From Chrysopilus asiliformis (Eukaryota; Arthropoda; Insecta; Diptera; Rhagionidae), in contig OZ035963.1 in assembly GCA_964034945.1 (NCBI GenBank), positions 63,579,682-63,643,681 of the forward strand: 64,000 nt of DNA, given 5' to 3'. The position numbers and the translations under genes are program-made. Below are positions 45,617-56,999 of the stretch, piece after piece (within the stretch, counting starts at the first letter, position 1; the number at the start of each line of letters is the position of its first letter). The notes below the pieces were generated by a model. It was not told the DNA's origin, made no database searches, and saw nothing but the letters and a program-made list of their open reading frames with translations.

Positions 45617-47541
45617 CACGGAGAAAAAAATTATGATTCCCCCAATCATAAAATGCAGCCAGCATAATTATGTTTGGGGGATTCTTATTACAATTATGTT
45701 TGGCTGAAATTTCCCTGTGGGATATTTGTGCCATTACAATTATGATTGCAGACACTATGATTCCAATCATATTATGTTCAAAGCTGACAAGATATTTTGA
45801 TTACATTATGTTTAGCACTACAACAATATTGTTAAATAATCCAACCATATTATGTTTGCAGCAACTAGAATGTAATTACAAAAACTAAACATAATATGGT
45901 TGCCTCAAACAAAAATATTGATTGTATTAACCATAATTATAATTGCTGGAATAAAAATGTGATTCGACTTTCCAATTATAATTTGATTAGCCCAAGCAAA
46001 TAATGCTTGTGCTAACCATAAATAGAATTTTAGCAACAAAATCAAATAAACCAAACACCAAATTTTGTAATATTGTATTTATTGATTAAAAATGTGTGTA
46101 ACAATTATTATTATATACAAAGATTAAAATTAATATTATTTTTACACCCAATTCACAAAGCTTATATTTTGTTTGTTTTTACATGAAGCGTAGGATATCT
46201 GACATCGACAAAAAATTCGGTTTTTTTAATTCAGTTAACAGCATATATTCCGATTTTAATGAACCAGCCTTTATTATCTGTTCTAAGGACTGCAAAATAG
46301 CCTCCCTTTAATCTACGTTTGAAGAAGATAAGTTTGCTATTTGTTTTTTAATATTGTTTAAGTATTTGGAGAAAAAATTAATTATGTCTCGCGCGTTTTT
46401 AATTGCAACAGTTCGAGGTATTTTCTCATTACTGAAAATCTTTATGAAAATCCTCAGAAATTCTAATCTAATGTTCTTAAACCCTACATTGTGTAAATCG
46501 TCTTCAAATGGTAATGTATAACTACAGTTTGAAAAAGAAATATTTCTCTCAAAATTAGAGTCTACTCCATGTAAAGTTCCTAAATTTAAATTTTGATTAC
46601 TTGGGCAAATGACTAAAGGCCAATGCTTCTTTAAATGTGCTCTAAAAGATTCAATATGAGTATATTCTTTTTTACAATCCTGATATGAACATATAAAAAT
46701 CGAATTCTTTTTATGATATTTTTTATAATGATGTATCAATTCATTTTCTTGGAAACTTTCTTGGATTTTTCTTTTTGTCGCACAGATCCTTTTTCCGTTA
46801 TCATTGAAATATTTACCTGCGTGAGGTAATAAATATGGAAGTACTTGAAGTGTCTGTGCCGCCTTTTGTCCTAATGAAATGCAAAAAGTTATTTTTTTCA
46901 TTATGAAGTTGTTAAAAAATACTCACTATTATCAGTTAGGGAATGTATATTTTTCACCAACGTTATAACATAGCTATCACGTAAAACGGTAGCTTTTTCC
47001 AGTACCTTAGTCGAAAGTTCTTTAATTCACTTTTAAAATACACGATATAAAAATTACTCAAAATAACTTTTCGTCTTACGATTTGACATTTGCCATTTTT
47101 TGAAATTGTTTCAATTTCAAGTGTTACTTTTCTTTTTGGATTTTTTTTGAAAAGTGGTGGAATATAATTGAACATAATATGTTTAATTTAACAAAAATAT
47201 GATCTGAGGGATCATATTTTCAATATGGCCGCTATCGAGATGTTCGCATTTAGTCAAACATAATTATGTTCAGGTACATGATTAAGAATAATATGGTGAC
47301 ATGCAAACACATTTTTATTCATTCCAATCAAATAGTGGTTAGATATTATTGTCCTCCCAATTACATTATAATTTTTAAAATTTCCCTTGTCGGGGAACAT
47401 AATTATGATTGGAAAACTAAACATAATACTAATTGGAATTCATCGTCTGATAACATTTTGATTCGTCTGATTATATTTTGATTCCCCCAATAATTCTTAT
47501 AGTACTCCCAATGATATTCAACCATAATTTTTTTCTCCGTG
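45617..47541 (-). mobile_element. 1.9-kb element with perfect 19-bp terminal inverted repeats and a zinc-finger ORF
   Basis: The ends are CACGGAGAAAAAAATTATG and its exact complement. For several hundred bases inside each end the sequence is packed with ATTATGTTTG-, CATAATTATG- and AACATAATATGG-type words on both strands. The middle, on the - strand, carries an interrupted C2H2 zinc-finger ORF (separate entry). No clear target-site duplication is visible: the left flank ends TTACA and the right begins CACAT. CAC ends recall Transib, but the expected CAC(A/T)(A/G)TG start and 5-bp duplication are not present, so the superfamily is open. Confidence 0.75.
46179..47030 (-). pseudogene. C2H2 zinc-finger protein of a transposable element, interrupted
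   Basis: The main open stretch (46901-46308) has 197 codons with a zinc finger C71-x4-C76-x12-H89-x3-H93 (FICSYQDCKKEYTHIESF) preceded by HHYKKYH and followed by an acidic/aromatic region and IPRTVAIKNARDIINFFSKY. Its first 11 codons are probably intron: a GTGAGT donor (intron 46926-46871, 56 nt, ending CATTTCATTAG) joins an upstream in-frame segment KVLEKATVLRDSYVITLVKN. After the TAA at 46308 the same frame continues for about 42 codons (REAILQSLEQIIKAGSLKSE ...) to 46179. So the protein is broken by one in-frame stop and lacks both ends. Lone C2H2 fingers of this layout are common in arthropod transposon proteins; the family was not identified. No catalytic domain is visible. Confidence 0.55.
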
Positions 47542-47841
47542 CACATTCGTCAGGTTTAGTTTATGGGGGTATTATAAAATATTAATGATAAGCAGAATTT
47601 TTGAAAAAAATTAGTGTTATATTGCTCAATACGCCATTAGAAACGTTTTTTTAATTTAAAAAACAAAAAAATATGTGAAATAAACAAAAAAATATAACGA
47701 ATTTATTGGATATAGGCTAAATTTTGACCAAAGTGAATATGGGACATAAAATTGTTGAATGTTTACAGATTCAAAATCTACTTGCAGCTTCCTACGGCTT
47801 GTCGCCTCAGCAAATGTTTAACTTATGCTACATTTACGTTA

Positions 47842-48216
47842 GTGCGGTATTACACTTGGCAACTTTCGGGCTTACTTAAGCCGATTTTTGGGAGAAACGA
47901 CTGCGGAGATGGAAGGGAAAAGTTGCCACTCGAAATCATTGCTTATCGAGAACTTTCTGCATACATGCAAAGCGTGTGAACCGGTTTGGAAAAAGTATAA
48001 GGCAGAACTCATTTTCTATCTGACCGTCAGCAGGCAAAGATCTTGGGAAATATCTGAAGCAGCAGCAATTTTAATGGCTTTTCCCATGTTAACTGTCTGG
48101 CAACTGAAGGACGACTGATGTTGAGTCCACACACACACATGTAAACTTGTGTAGCATATGCAAACAGGATTGGCTCAAAAGTTGCCGGCTTAAATAAGCC
48201 ATGTGTGATACCGCGC
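47842..48216. mobile_element. Fold-back MITE, TTA target duplication
   Basis: A 375-bp element with terminal repeats G(T/C)GCGGTAT(T/C)ACAC(T/A)TGGC, flanked by TTA at 47839-47841 and 48217-48219. Subterminal TTAAGCC/GGCTTA and GTTGCC words occur in both arms. The TTA duplication fits PIF/Harbinger (inference). Open frames crossing it on both strands are incidental. Confidence 0.75.
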
Positions 48217-48219
48217 TTA

Positions 48220-50430
48220 CTGACTACTGTTCGGTACATGGGCGTCCGCAAATGCCGGTAGGGGTGAGAGGGGGGTGCACCCCTGGTCACTTTTCTTAGC
48301 AGGAAGGAAAGTATTGTATCTCTCAATGTGACTGACTTGAGAACGGGGGCAGATAGAAACTTTCTGATCAATACGAAATCTTTTTTTTTTGGCAAAAATG
48401 ATAAGGGTCTGCCGGTCTGTCTGTCCGATGTACGTATCTTAAATTACTCGAAAACATGTTGAGCTAGTGGTTTGAAATTGTTTATGGAAGACTTTTATCA
48501 AAATCGTTGTTTTGTATCAACTTTTGGAAAATTTGGAGCACGATTATGATTAAAACAAATATAATATCTCTCAACGTGACTTTATTCTTCTTCTGCCTTT
48601 TTACAACTTTACGTATTGCCATATCCCTACTTCTTACAATGATGTCAACCGACTACAAAAAGTAACATTGACTATAACGTGTACCTCTCATACAATTTTT
48701 TTAAAATGCAGTTGTTTAAAGCTTCTCGAAAACTATGTGCTTTTGAAAAAAAATGTACCTTTATAATCAAGTTTAAGGGAAACAAATTTTTCTACATTTT
48801 TTGCTTTAATGGTATCTCTAACGGTTCTTGACGTACTTGAAAAAGAAAAGTTTTTTTAAACATATTTTTCCGAAATTTTAAATATTGCAGAGAAAAGTTA
48901 TATGCTGTTCACATGAGATATTTCAAAAATTTTTAATGGTGACCTTAAGTTGTTTTCTTGATTTCTTGTTTTTATACTCTATCCAAAAATATAAACTGAT
49001 AGCATTTTTCCACATATTTAGTTGGAATGCCAGTATTTATTCAATATTATTACCTGATTTTCCACGGCTGTGAAAGGTAATTGAATTTTATTTTTGAAAT
49101 CAATTTTTATGGCTCCTATCCGTCGTGTGTATTCCTTCAATTTCTTTTGAATGGAGCATTTTGTAAGCGATATCAATAAAACGTATTTACGCTATACGAA
49201 ATTCATCAAAGCATACCGCACGCTGCAAAAATACATCATCCATTAGGTCCCCTCACACCTTGTTCCATCCAAAACCAATAAACATTCACAAAAAAATTTG
49301 TTTCCTTTTTTATTATTTGTTTAAGAAGAACAGAAGGAATTTTCTTCATCTTATGTTTGTGGGTAAGATCGACTACATTACGGAATTGTACTTATTTTTA
49401 CGATGTTCGAACATACGATATGGCAGTTCTCTCTCATGTTACAAATTCAATTTACAACATCCTTCTGGCAAACATTTGAGCAATACCAACATAAATAGAA
49501 GCCTTGAATAATATTCCGATACGATTTCTGCCATACCATATGGAGGGAAGGATGAGGAGTCCTTTTGTAACCTGTGGGGAAAATGTCATTTCAGAGCGGA
49601 ACATAGTAAAGTGGAAACACACAAGTACCGATCGTAAAATGTGAAATAACACAAGAATCAATAAAATAAAACTAAATGGAAATCTAAGGTGTAACAAACA
49701 TCACCCGGAATAGTCGAAACAACAGAACAAAAATGGCTGATTTTTTACTAATAGATAGAAAATTCTGTATGCTACGAAAATATATTTTGTCATCTACAGT
49801 TGAGTTGACATATCGAAAAATATTGAATATTCAGTCCATATTTAAAACTGAGTTCAAATACCGTAAAAAATTGTCCACCCAGAAGTTAATTTTGGTAGAA
49901 AATTTTTTCGTCCTTGCGAAAATGTAGTGAAAAAATTTCCAATTCTAATTTCCACCTTAACTCTCAACTGTTGTAGTTTACGTTTTTGCTTTGTTTCCGA
50001 CTTTATCCTGATTTCCCTCTATTGTGAAATCGGGAAAATTCTGACTGAAAACTAATGTCATAATTCTAGCCGGATGAGAGTTTTCTATGCCCATGGGAAA
50101 CTTTATTGAAAAAATATAAAAGCGCTACGTTTTTGCCTTCTATGAAATAAATATCGCTTAAAATATTGCAGAAATTCAAGGAAATTCGTGAAAATTTAAT
50201 GAAATTACAATCGACTTTATAGCGTAAATAAAAATTGATAGCAGAAAGTATTCAACAACAAAACTAATATTTTATTTAAAAGCTTTTGGATTTCAAATAA
50301 ATAAAAATATCTGATGCGAACAGGACATGATTTTCTTACACGAAATCTATATTTGTGCACAATTTACACTATAAAGCGATGAATAAAATGTTAGTTTATT
50401 TAAAGGTATGAATTTTTATACCCGTATGGT
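48220..50430. other. No gene seen
   Basis: A CTCTCAA(C/T)GTGACT motif occurs at about 48320 and 48570, and a short (GTCT) run at 48412-48424. No exon, RNA gene or transposon terminus was supported. Confidence 0.4.
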
Positions 50431-50571
50431 GAAACCAAAGGGTATACCGTAGGCGTCATAAAAATCTGGAAAATTCATATTAAATTGTAAACCGTTTAAT
50501 AAAACACAGAAGTTGAACGAAAAAAAAATGTATTTTGCTCTAAACTAAATCTTACATATTAGTAAAAAAAA

Positions 50572-50912
50572 TTATGCAACGAACTTCTCCAAACGGGGCC
50601 TGTACTTCTTGCAGGTCAATATTAAATAAGACACCGACTTGTCGTTCCATGCGATGGCAATGGTGGACTTCAGAGCTTGCACATTACTGTAAGCCTTAGC
50701 TCCAGTCTTAGCCTGATCATATGCCCATATTAAAATTAAGGTCTGGAGAGCTCGGTGACCACATGTCCTTAGACCAGAAGTTTTTTAAATTATTGGTTGT
50801 TATAAATTCTCCAAATTTGGGTACTTCTGACAGTGTGGCACGGCGCCCCGTCTTGTTGAAACACGTAAAGACATCATTACCGTAGGTTGACTCTATACGA
50901 TCGAAAACGTCT
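50572..50912 (-). pseudogene. Tc1/mariner-superfamily transposase, C-terminal remnant
   Basis: On the - strand two frames together encode the C-terminal third of a mariner-type DDE transposase. The first frame has DVFTCFNKTGRRATL, the site of the usual FQQDGAP motif with its catalytic Asp replaced, and then FWSKDMWSPSSPDLN, the conserved P-x-SPDLNP segment with the final catalytic Asp/Asn region. After one frameshift near 50740 comes AYSNVQALKSTIAIAWND and ILTCKKYRPRLEKFVA to TAA at 50572-50574. The element's N-terminus and terminal repeats are missing. It is distinct from the DUF4817-type copies. Confidence 0.78.
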
Positions 50913-50924
50913 TTTCTGTATATC

Positions 50925-51400
50925 TCAAAAACTTATCAAAAAAGTGCAAGAACAAGAGTTATTTAGAATATGATTTTAAATAAAACTCCCATACATCAAA
51001 ATCCGATTGGAATAAATTTTAAAAAATCTAATTGGAAAGTTTGACTTCAAAGTGGAATTTTGGTACAACTGTTCGAATTTTGATACGAATATCCCCCTAC
51101 CGGTTTTCAATAATTGCCAGATTGGCAATTATACCTTTTGTTATGTTTTTTTTAAATTGTAGTACACTTTAAAAGCTTAATTTTTTTCGAAAATATCTTT
51201 TTTAAACTATTTTATCCTTATTAGTTGCCATTTTGTTTTTTTTCTATGTTTTTTTCCAATGCCCTTTCATTAAAGGATTTGGATAAAGTTTCGTGCGTGT
51301 GCAAAATTTTAAGTCAATCGGATGAGTGAAAGTAAGTCAAGATTAGATCACAAGATTTGACCCTAATTAATTAACTGACACTTGAAACTAAATAAAAGCC
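50925..51400 (-). repeat. Dispersed-repeat pieces, inverted
   Basis: Contains the CATCAAAATCCGATTGGA type of repeat at about 50935-51020 and the inverted head GTCAAATTTTGATA..., then at 51300-51365 GCAAAATTTTAAGTCAATCG and ACAAGATTTGACCCT, matching 4.1, 25.1 and 58.7 kb. Confidence 0.6.
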
Positions 51401-51873
51401 TGCAAAAATGAATTAAAATGTGTTTTGTTTTAATAATTTCTGATGAAAAAGTCTTCGATCCGAGTACATAAAATATTCTATTGGGAATTTCAACTCAAAA
51501 GAAAATTCAAATGTCGTTTCTCACTTTATATCAGGCTCATATCTTTAGTAAAACTGTCTGAAAGGGGACAAATTGGATCAGTATCGCAAGAAGAAGAAAG
51601 TTAAATACGATTATCCTTTTTGTCCTTGGTTGTTTAAAGGGCAAACAAAAAGTGTCCTTTTTCTTCTTCAATTTTAAATCAATTCTACCGATATATATGT
51701 TTTATATTGGATTATCCTCTTTTAACAAAAAAAAATCACTAAGTGGTACTTTGAACTGACAAAATAAATTTAAATTAAGTGAGAATAGTCTAATTTTAAA
51801 TTACTTTGTTTCTGGAGCTGTTAGTTGTAACCTTACTAGAAATTTTGGAGTCTGGAACGTATTTGAGACTAAA

Positions 51874-52300
51874 GGGTGTTTCAATAAGGATATAACAATT
51901 TTGTATTTTAATAAAAACGCACCCTAAAACTTTTTTTCTGATCTGGCAATGCTAAAACGTCAGTCAAGGTTTACATTTTTATCATGGTGAAGTTCACGAA
52001 CGAGCAACGTTTGGAAATTATTAAAACTTACTACCGAAATTCTGAGTCGGTGGTCGCAATCGTGTAATCTCGAGAAATGGTCCGGTCGAATGGCCACCTC
52101 GCTCATGCGATTTAACGCCGTTGGATTTCTTTTTATGGGGTTATGTTAAGTCGTTGGTTTATGACAACAAGCCAACAACGTTAGAGGAGCTCAGGAACAA
52201 TATCGAACGCGAAATTGCCAACGTTCCGGCCGATGTGTGGAAGAGTGATGAAAAATTGGCTCCAAAGAATCAATCAGGAAAGACCAGATAAAAAAAATCC
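51874..52300 (+). mobile_element. Internally deleted mariner-type (DUF4817-like) transposon, copy 1
   Basis: It starts GGGTGTTTCAATAAGGATAT. An ATG at about 51984 opens MVKFTNEQRLEIIKTYYRNS and then hits the deletion join and a stop. Beyond the join one frame encodes WPPRS, DLTPLDFFLWGY(V)KSLVYD, NKPTTLEELRNNIEREIANV and PADVW, the C-terminal catalytic region; the next frame continues KNWLQRINQ. The join is the same as at 21424-21730. The 3' terminal repeat was not found. Most of the transposase, including earlier catalytic residues, is missing. Confidence 0.75.
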
Positions 52301-52419
52301 ACTTTTGGTAGCAGATACGTGCCAAAAACCAAAAATTCAAGCATTGGAATTTCTTTATCTTTTACTAAAAAACAAAAGTGTTAAAACTTTAATTTAAATT
52401 AAATATCACACTCTAAAAA

Positions 52420-53570
52420 CCTATGAGAACTATTGAATAATTCCTGCTTTCCATGACCTACTTATAAACACACAGTTTTCCTACTGCAAATTGCCAACAT
52501 TTGTAACTATTCTAATATGGTAGAATTTCACTAATCCATCATTAGAAGATACTATCACGAACTTGTGTTTACCTTTTCGATGGTAATTTTCACGTTCCAT
52601 AAACTTTACTCCGGTGTAATTGTTAATAAAAGTACTTTGTCGTGATTTAGTATTCCAACAAGTTTGGGTTTGAGCGGTTTTTACTTACACTCAAAAAAAT
52701 AATAACAAAAACCTCATTCTTATTGATAAAATTTGTTTTGTTGAATCTCAAAAAAAAAAAAATACTCGAGGACTTAGCGACTTGAAATTAAAAAAAAAAA
52801 ACAGTAACTAATGAAGCTTCTAATATCTTATATCATAAAATCTGCGTATTTTTCCCTTAAATTTTTATAATTAAATTAAAGTTTTCGAACAAGCCTTGCA
52901 ACAATTTTATTAAGTTCTTAACTCAACCGAATTCTTCTTCGGTTTTCCTTAATAAAATTATTCCCAAACCGCCATGACACACCTATAAAGTGCAAACCAA
53001 TATAGAGGTTTACTTTATGGTTTTGGGGAAAATTTCCCTTTATAGTCGGTAATTTAGTTACTCACTCAATACTTGGAAGAGAAATACGTAGTTGGGACTA
53101 ATAATCTTGGGATTTGATAATTAAGTGTTTCTGGTTACAGAAGACTTGTTTTAGGGGTTGCCGAACATCCCTTAAGGGTGTTATACGGTCTATCAGATTA
53201 TGACCTGGGTGGGTGGTGGGAGGGAGTTAAAAGTTGTTGAACACGTGAAATTAGAAACTTTGAACCAAAGCTGTATTTATAGATCTCGTTAACTTGTTGA
53301 GGTATTTTAATTTTTTTGAAAATCGGGTTAGTTTTCTAATAAAGTTCATAAAATACGTCACATTTTCAGGGGAGGGGGGATATACGGGGAATGGTGACTA
53401 AATTCCCAACAAAAAATCGCGAAAAGGTCTGCGGTTTATTCGAAAAAGCCTACATTTATCGTATCGTATTTTATTAAAAATGAAGATTTTTAGGCTAACC
53501 CAAAGCAGGAGTTTTCAGATTTGCCTTTGCAAAAAGGGTTTTGTAAAAACTCCTTCTCTGCAGCAGGCAC
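52420..53570. other. No gene seen
   Basis: AT-rich sequence with an ACACTCAAAAAAATAATAAC start at about 52688 that resembles other insect element ends, but no partner end was found. Confidence 0.4.
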
Positions 53571-53573
53571 GTA

Positions 53574-53972
53574 ATCATACTAATCATACTTCATACTATA
53601 CTAATATATAACAATGAGTTGGTGTCTGTCTGTCTGTCTGTCTGTTCCTCTTTCACGCAAAAACGGCTGAACCGATTGACTTGAAATTTGGCATGAGTGT
53701 CTGTGGTAGTTCTGGTTCCAACATAGACATACGTAAAAGAAGCGCGAGGGGTGGGGGGAGTAAGAGGAGGGGGAAACTTAGTTTTTGCGCAATGTTACTC
53801 TTTCGCGGGGAAACTACTGAACCGATTGGCCTGAAATTTGGCATAGATGTTCGTCGGGGGTCCAGCCCCAACATAGACCCATTAAAAAGTTTTTAAATTC
53901 TTTCCGGTTTTCTTCGTATTCTAAAACTTAGACAAAAAAACTTAACCCGGCAACGACCGGTACGCAAGCTAG
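53574..53972 (+). mobile_element. Helitron-like element, type B 3' end, with triplicated 5' start
   Basis: The start motif TCATACT occurs three times (53574, 53584 and 53591) before the usual ATACTAATATATAACAATG. The body has both modules, then AACCCGGCAACGACCGGTAC and CTAG at 53969-53972 before T. It was probably mobilised from 53584, which has A before TC; the first copy may mark an insertion into, or next to, another family start. Confidence 0.78.
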
Positions 53973-53974
53973 TT

Positions 53975-56297
53975 TTACATAAAATTTCTATTTCTTACTG
54001 GGATTTACCAACAATTTTAAGGTTTTGTTGTTATTCAAGCCAGGAATATAACTTCAAATTAAGTTTTTGTGACGATTTTTGCTCTGTTTTCGCACTTACA
54101 CTGTTATATTGATTTCGAGCTCTGGCTGGTGTTGCAACATTTGAAGGGGTTGTAAGCCCATTTGTGAGGCTTATAAATCTTGGATTAGCCGGGACGGTCC
54201 CGGATTTTATGCTGCTTCCATCGTCTCAGAAACCAAACTGTTGTACCGGATTTTTTATACGTCGGCTGGTGCTTGCTGTAAAATACAATTTTTTCGTCTG
54301 CGGTGTATTTCGTCATTGAATTTTCATCTAGGGTTCACATAAGTTGGCACCTGCGGAGCATTTCTCTCTCTCTCTCTCCTTAATTGGCATTGCACAATTC
54401 CATTTGCATTTATTTATGGAAACATCATGGTCACCGCAGGAATTTTTTGCTGGGTCGTGTGGTGTGGTGGTGGGGGGCAGCGGGGGAAGAGGAGGGGGTG
54501 GGGCGGAGTGTCAAAAAAATGGGAAAATATTTGCAATGCGATGTTTTTACTATGTGTTTTTTTCTAAGCCATTCTGTTGCTTCTGCTTGCTGAGTCTAAC
54601 CAATTAAGCGAAGCGCTACGACTGTCTGATTGTCTCTTAGAAACTGTGACCTCCTTAATTTTTTGCGTTTTTTTTAAAGATTTTATATTTTGTATAATTT
54701 TTAATTAAAGTTCGTGTTATGTCAACCTCTTTAAACTTTCAGTTACATAATTAAGAAATATCAAATAAGTTTAATGTCTTAAAATAGTTTCGATTTACTT
54801 AGCAACAATTTCAAATATCTTGAATTACATTTACGCTCGACTTAACATTTTCTCTTTGCTGAGCAGCAACAAAAGTTATTTATTAAATTTTCAATACATG
54901 TAACGTTGGGTTTTACTATAAAACCATATAAATTAATTAAATTAACTCTTAATTGAATCAAAACTCGCATGTTGAATGTATCTTCCACAAAGTCTGATAT
55001 ATTTATTTATAATATATCAATCATACATATATATATATGCTATTCACAGATACATCAAATAATAAACAACAACAAAAACATGAGCAATAATAACATAAGA
55101 TTTCTATTCAAGTCAACGTTGAATTACTTGTGCAAACAGTTTCAAGCTAAAATTCTTTTGTCAAAACAAAACTTTTGGCACATATCCGTATTGGGAATTT
55201 TTGGGGTTGGGAGTGATTTTCTGTATTCCAGAGGAACTGCGAGAAATATGGGGAAAGTATTATGCAAACAAGACAAGGTAAACATTATATAAGAATAACA
55301 AAAACATGCATACGATATCCCTTTTCAATACCACAGAATATCACAGTCTATCATTTGTCCATCCCCCTTTTTGAAGTGAATATGAGAGAGGTTGGTGTAA
55401 GAAATCCCATCCTCCGTCATTTTCATATGACGTTTTCCACTCTAATGCTTCATTGTTCTAAGATGCCTGAGGACTGACTAGAAACCTGGTTATGATATAG
55501 AATACAAGCACACATGAGATGGGGGTGAGTGTGTCACTGTAATATCCTGAAGGGAATTAAATCGATTCCATTTTTCGCCCACCAACCCACCCACAGACGG
55601 CTCGTCGATTCAGAGGAGATGATTTTCTATCCTCGAGCATAGCGTTTGATCGAAAAAGGCCGAATACTTGTCTATGGATAAAAACTACCTCAGTGGAATA
55701 CTAAAAAGGAGTCATCATTGAACATGTCTACAGATGCTACAAGGATCTCACCAACACATGGAGAGGTATCTACAAAAAAAAGAGATCCCTTAGAGACATA
55801 TTTGTGTGTTTGTAAATCCTAATGCGGTTCGAGTGGGTTAACTTTGGAAGAAAATTTATAAAGTTTCCTTCAAGAAGAAGGGATTATGTTTGTCTATTCG
55901 AATTCTTCATACATGACCTGGTAGCAGGCTTTAGTGATAGCTAGCTATCAAATAAACTAACTTTGAATCTATTTTCTAGTCATCAAAAACAAAAGCAACA
56001 CTTGATGAAGTTGATAATATCTTACATAAATACTTATGGAAGAAATAGGAAAATTTTGTAGCACTATCTTGAATATTTCAGAGGATAAAACATGTCAATG
56101 TCAGCAGAACATTCATAATAAATTAGACTACAGTATTTGTAGAACATATAATTTTTTTTTTTTGGGAAAATTAGGAAGAAGTTTGAAAAAAAAAAATGAA
56201 AAAATGATTACGATAAAAAATGTTTTAGCTCGCGTTTACATTTGCGATTTTCTCTTAAATTTCACGGAATAAAGTGTCAGATGTGAGGCGTGCCTTA
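53975..56297. other. No gene seen
   Basis: A (CT)n run at 54362-54379 and a GTGG/GGGGG-rich patch at 54458-54512. Open frames at 54.34-54.6 and 54.97-55.48 kb show no domain or exon structure. Confidence 0.4.
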
Positions 56298-56457
56298 AGG
56301 CCTGTGACCACATGGAAGTTTATTTGCAGAAGTCGCTTCTAGAAGAAGTCACAACTTCTGGAAGTTCACTTGCAGTTAGTGTTTCCACGGGAAAAACTTC
56401 CAGAAGTCTCTGCTAGAAGCGACTTCTGCAAATAAACTTCCATGTGGACACAGGCCT
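56298..56457. mobile_element. Fold-back MITE, TTA target duplication
   Basis: A 160-bp element with about 48-bp terminal repeats (outer AGGCCTGTG(A/T)CCACATGG), flanked by TTA at 56295-56297 and 56458-56460. AGAAGT/ACTTC words recur throughout (AGAAGTCGCTTCTAGAAG). It is non-coding. Confidence 0.82.
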
Positions 56458-56691
56458 TTAGGAAATAGGGACAAAATAAAAATCCGGCATGTTTATTTGT
56501 GGATTTTTGTCACAGTCTTGAAAATGTGACCAAGCACACATTTTTTAGTATAGGGAAAACTCGGTCAAAATCTGATTATAGTTTAGAAATAAACCCTCTT
56601 CTCTCTGATCGAGCTTTCAAAATTTTTTGGGGATTTTTTTTTCACCATAAAGAACTATGCAAGAAATAGCGTTTTTCGTGCCCCTGGGTTA

Positions 56692-56988
56692 ACTTTTGAA
56701 CCCGTGTAGTTTTCACTTTGGTTGAGTACTTTTTGGAAAGGGCACAGTCTCTAGTTTCATCCATATATGGTGTCAAGAGCCACCGGATTGCAGGGGGATG
56801 GTGAGGGGTTAACAAACTTTCTCGTGATTTTTCACAGAAATCATGGCAGAAATCACGAGAGAGTTCGTTAACCCCTCACCATCCCCCTGGAATTCGGTGG
56901 CTCTTGACGCCATATATGGATGAAACTAGAGACTGTGCCCTTTCCAAAAAGTACTCAACCAAAGTGAAAACTACACTGATTCAAAAGT
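56692..56988. repeat. 297-bp near-perfect inverted repeat (long hairpin)
   Basis: Two arms of about 140 bp, with roughly eight mismatches, surround a loop of under 20 nt (near 56840). The left arm starts ACTTTTGAACCCGTGTAG; the right arm is the complement and ends GTGTAGTTTTCACTTTGG when read reversed. No target duplication was recognised. It could be a fold-back transposon or a recent inverted duplication. If transcribed, it would make a long double-stranded hairpin of the kind that feeds endogenous siRNAs in insects. Confidence 0.85.
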
Positions 56989-56999
56989 TTAGAGGGGCA

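Noticed and set aside
45617..47541. Assigning the 1.9-kb element to Transib from its CAC ends
   Set aside because: The bases after CAC do not match the Transib end pattern and no 5-bp target duplication is visible.
47752..48395. Overlapping frames of 75-122 codons
   Set aside because: They cross the fold-back MITE at 47842-48216 and its flanks in different frames and strands.
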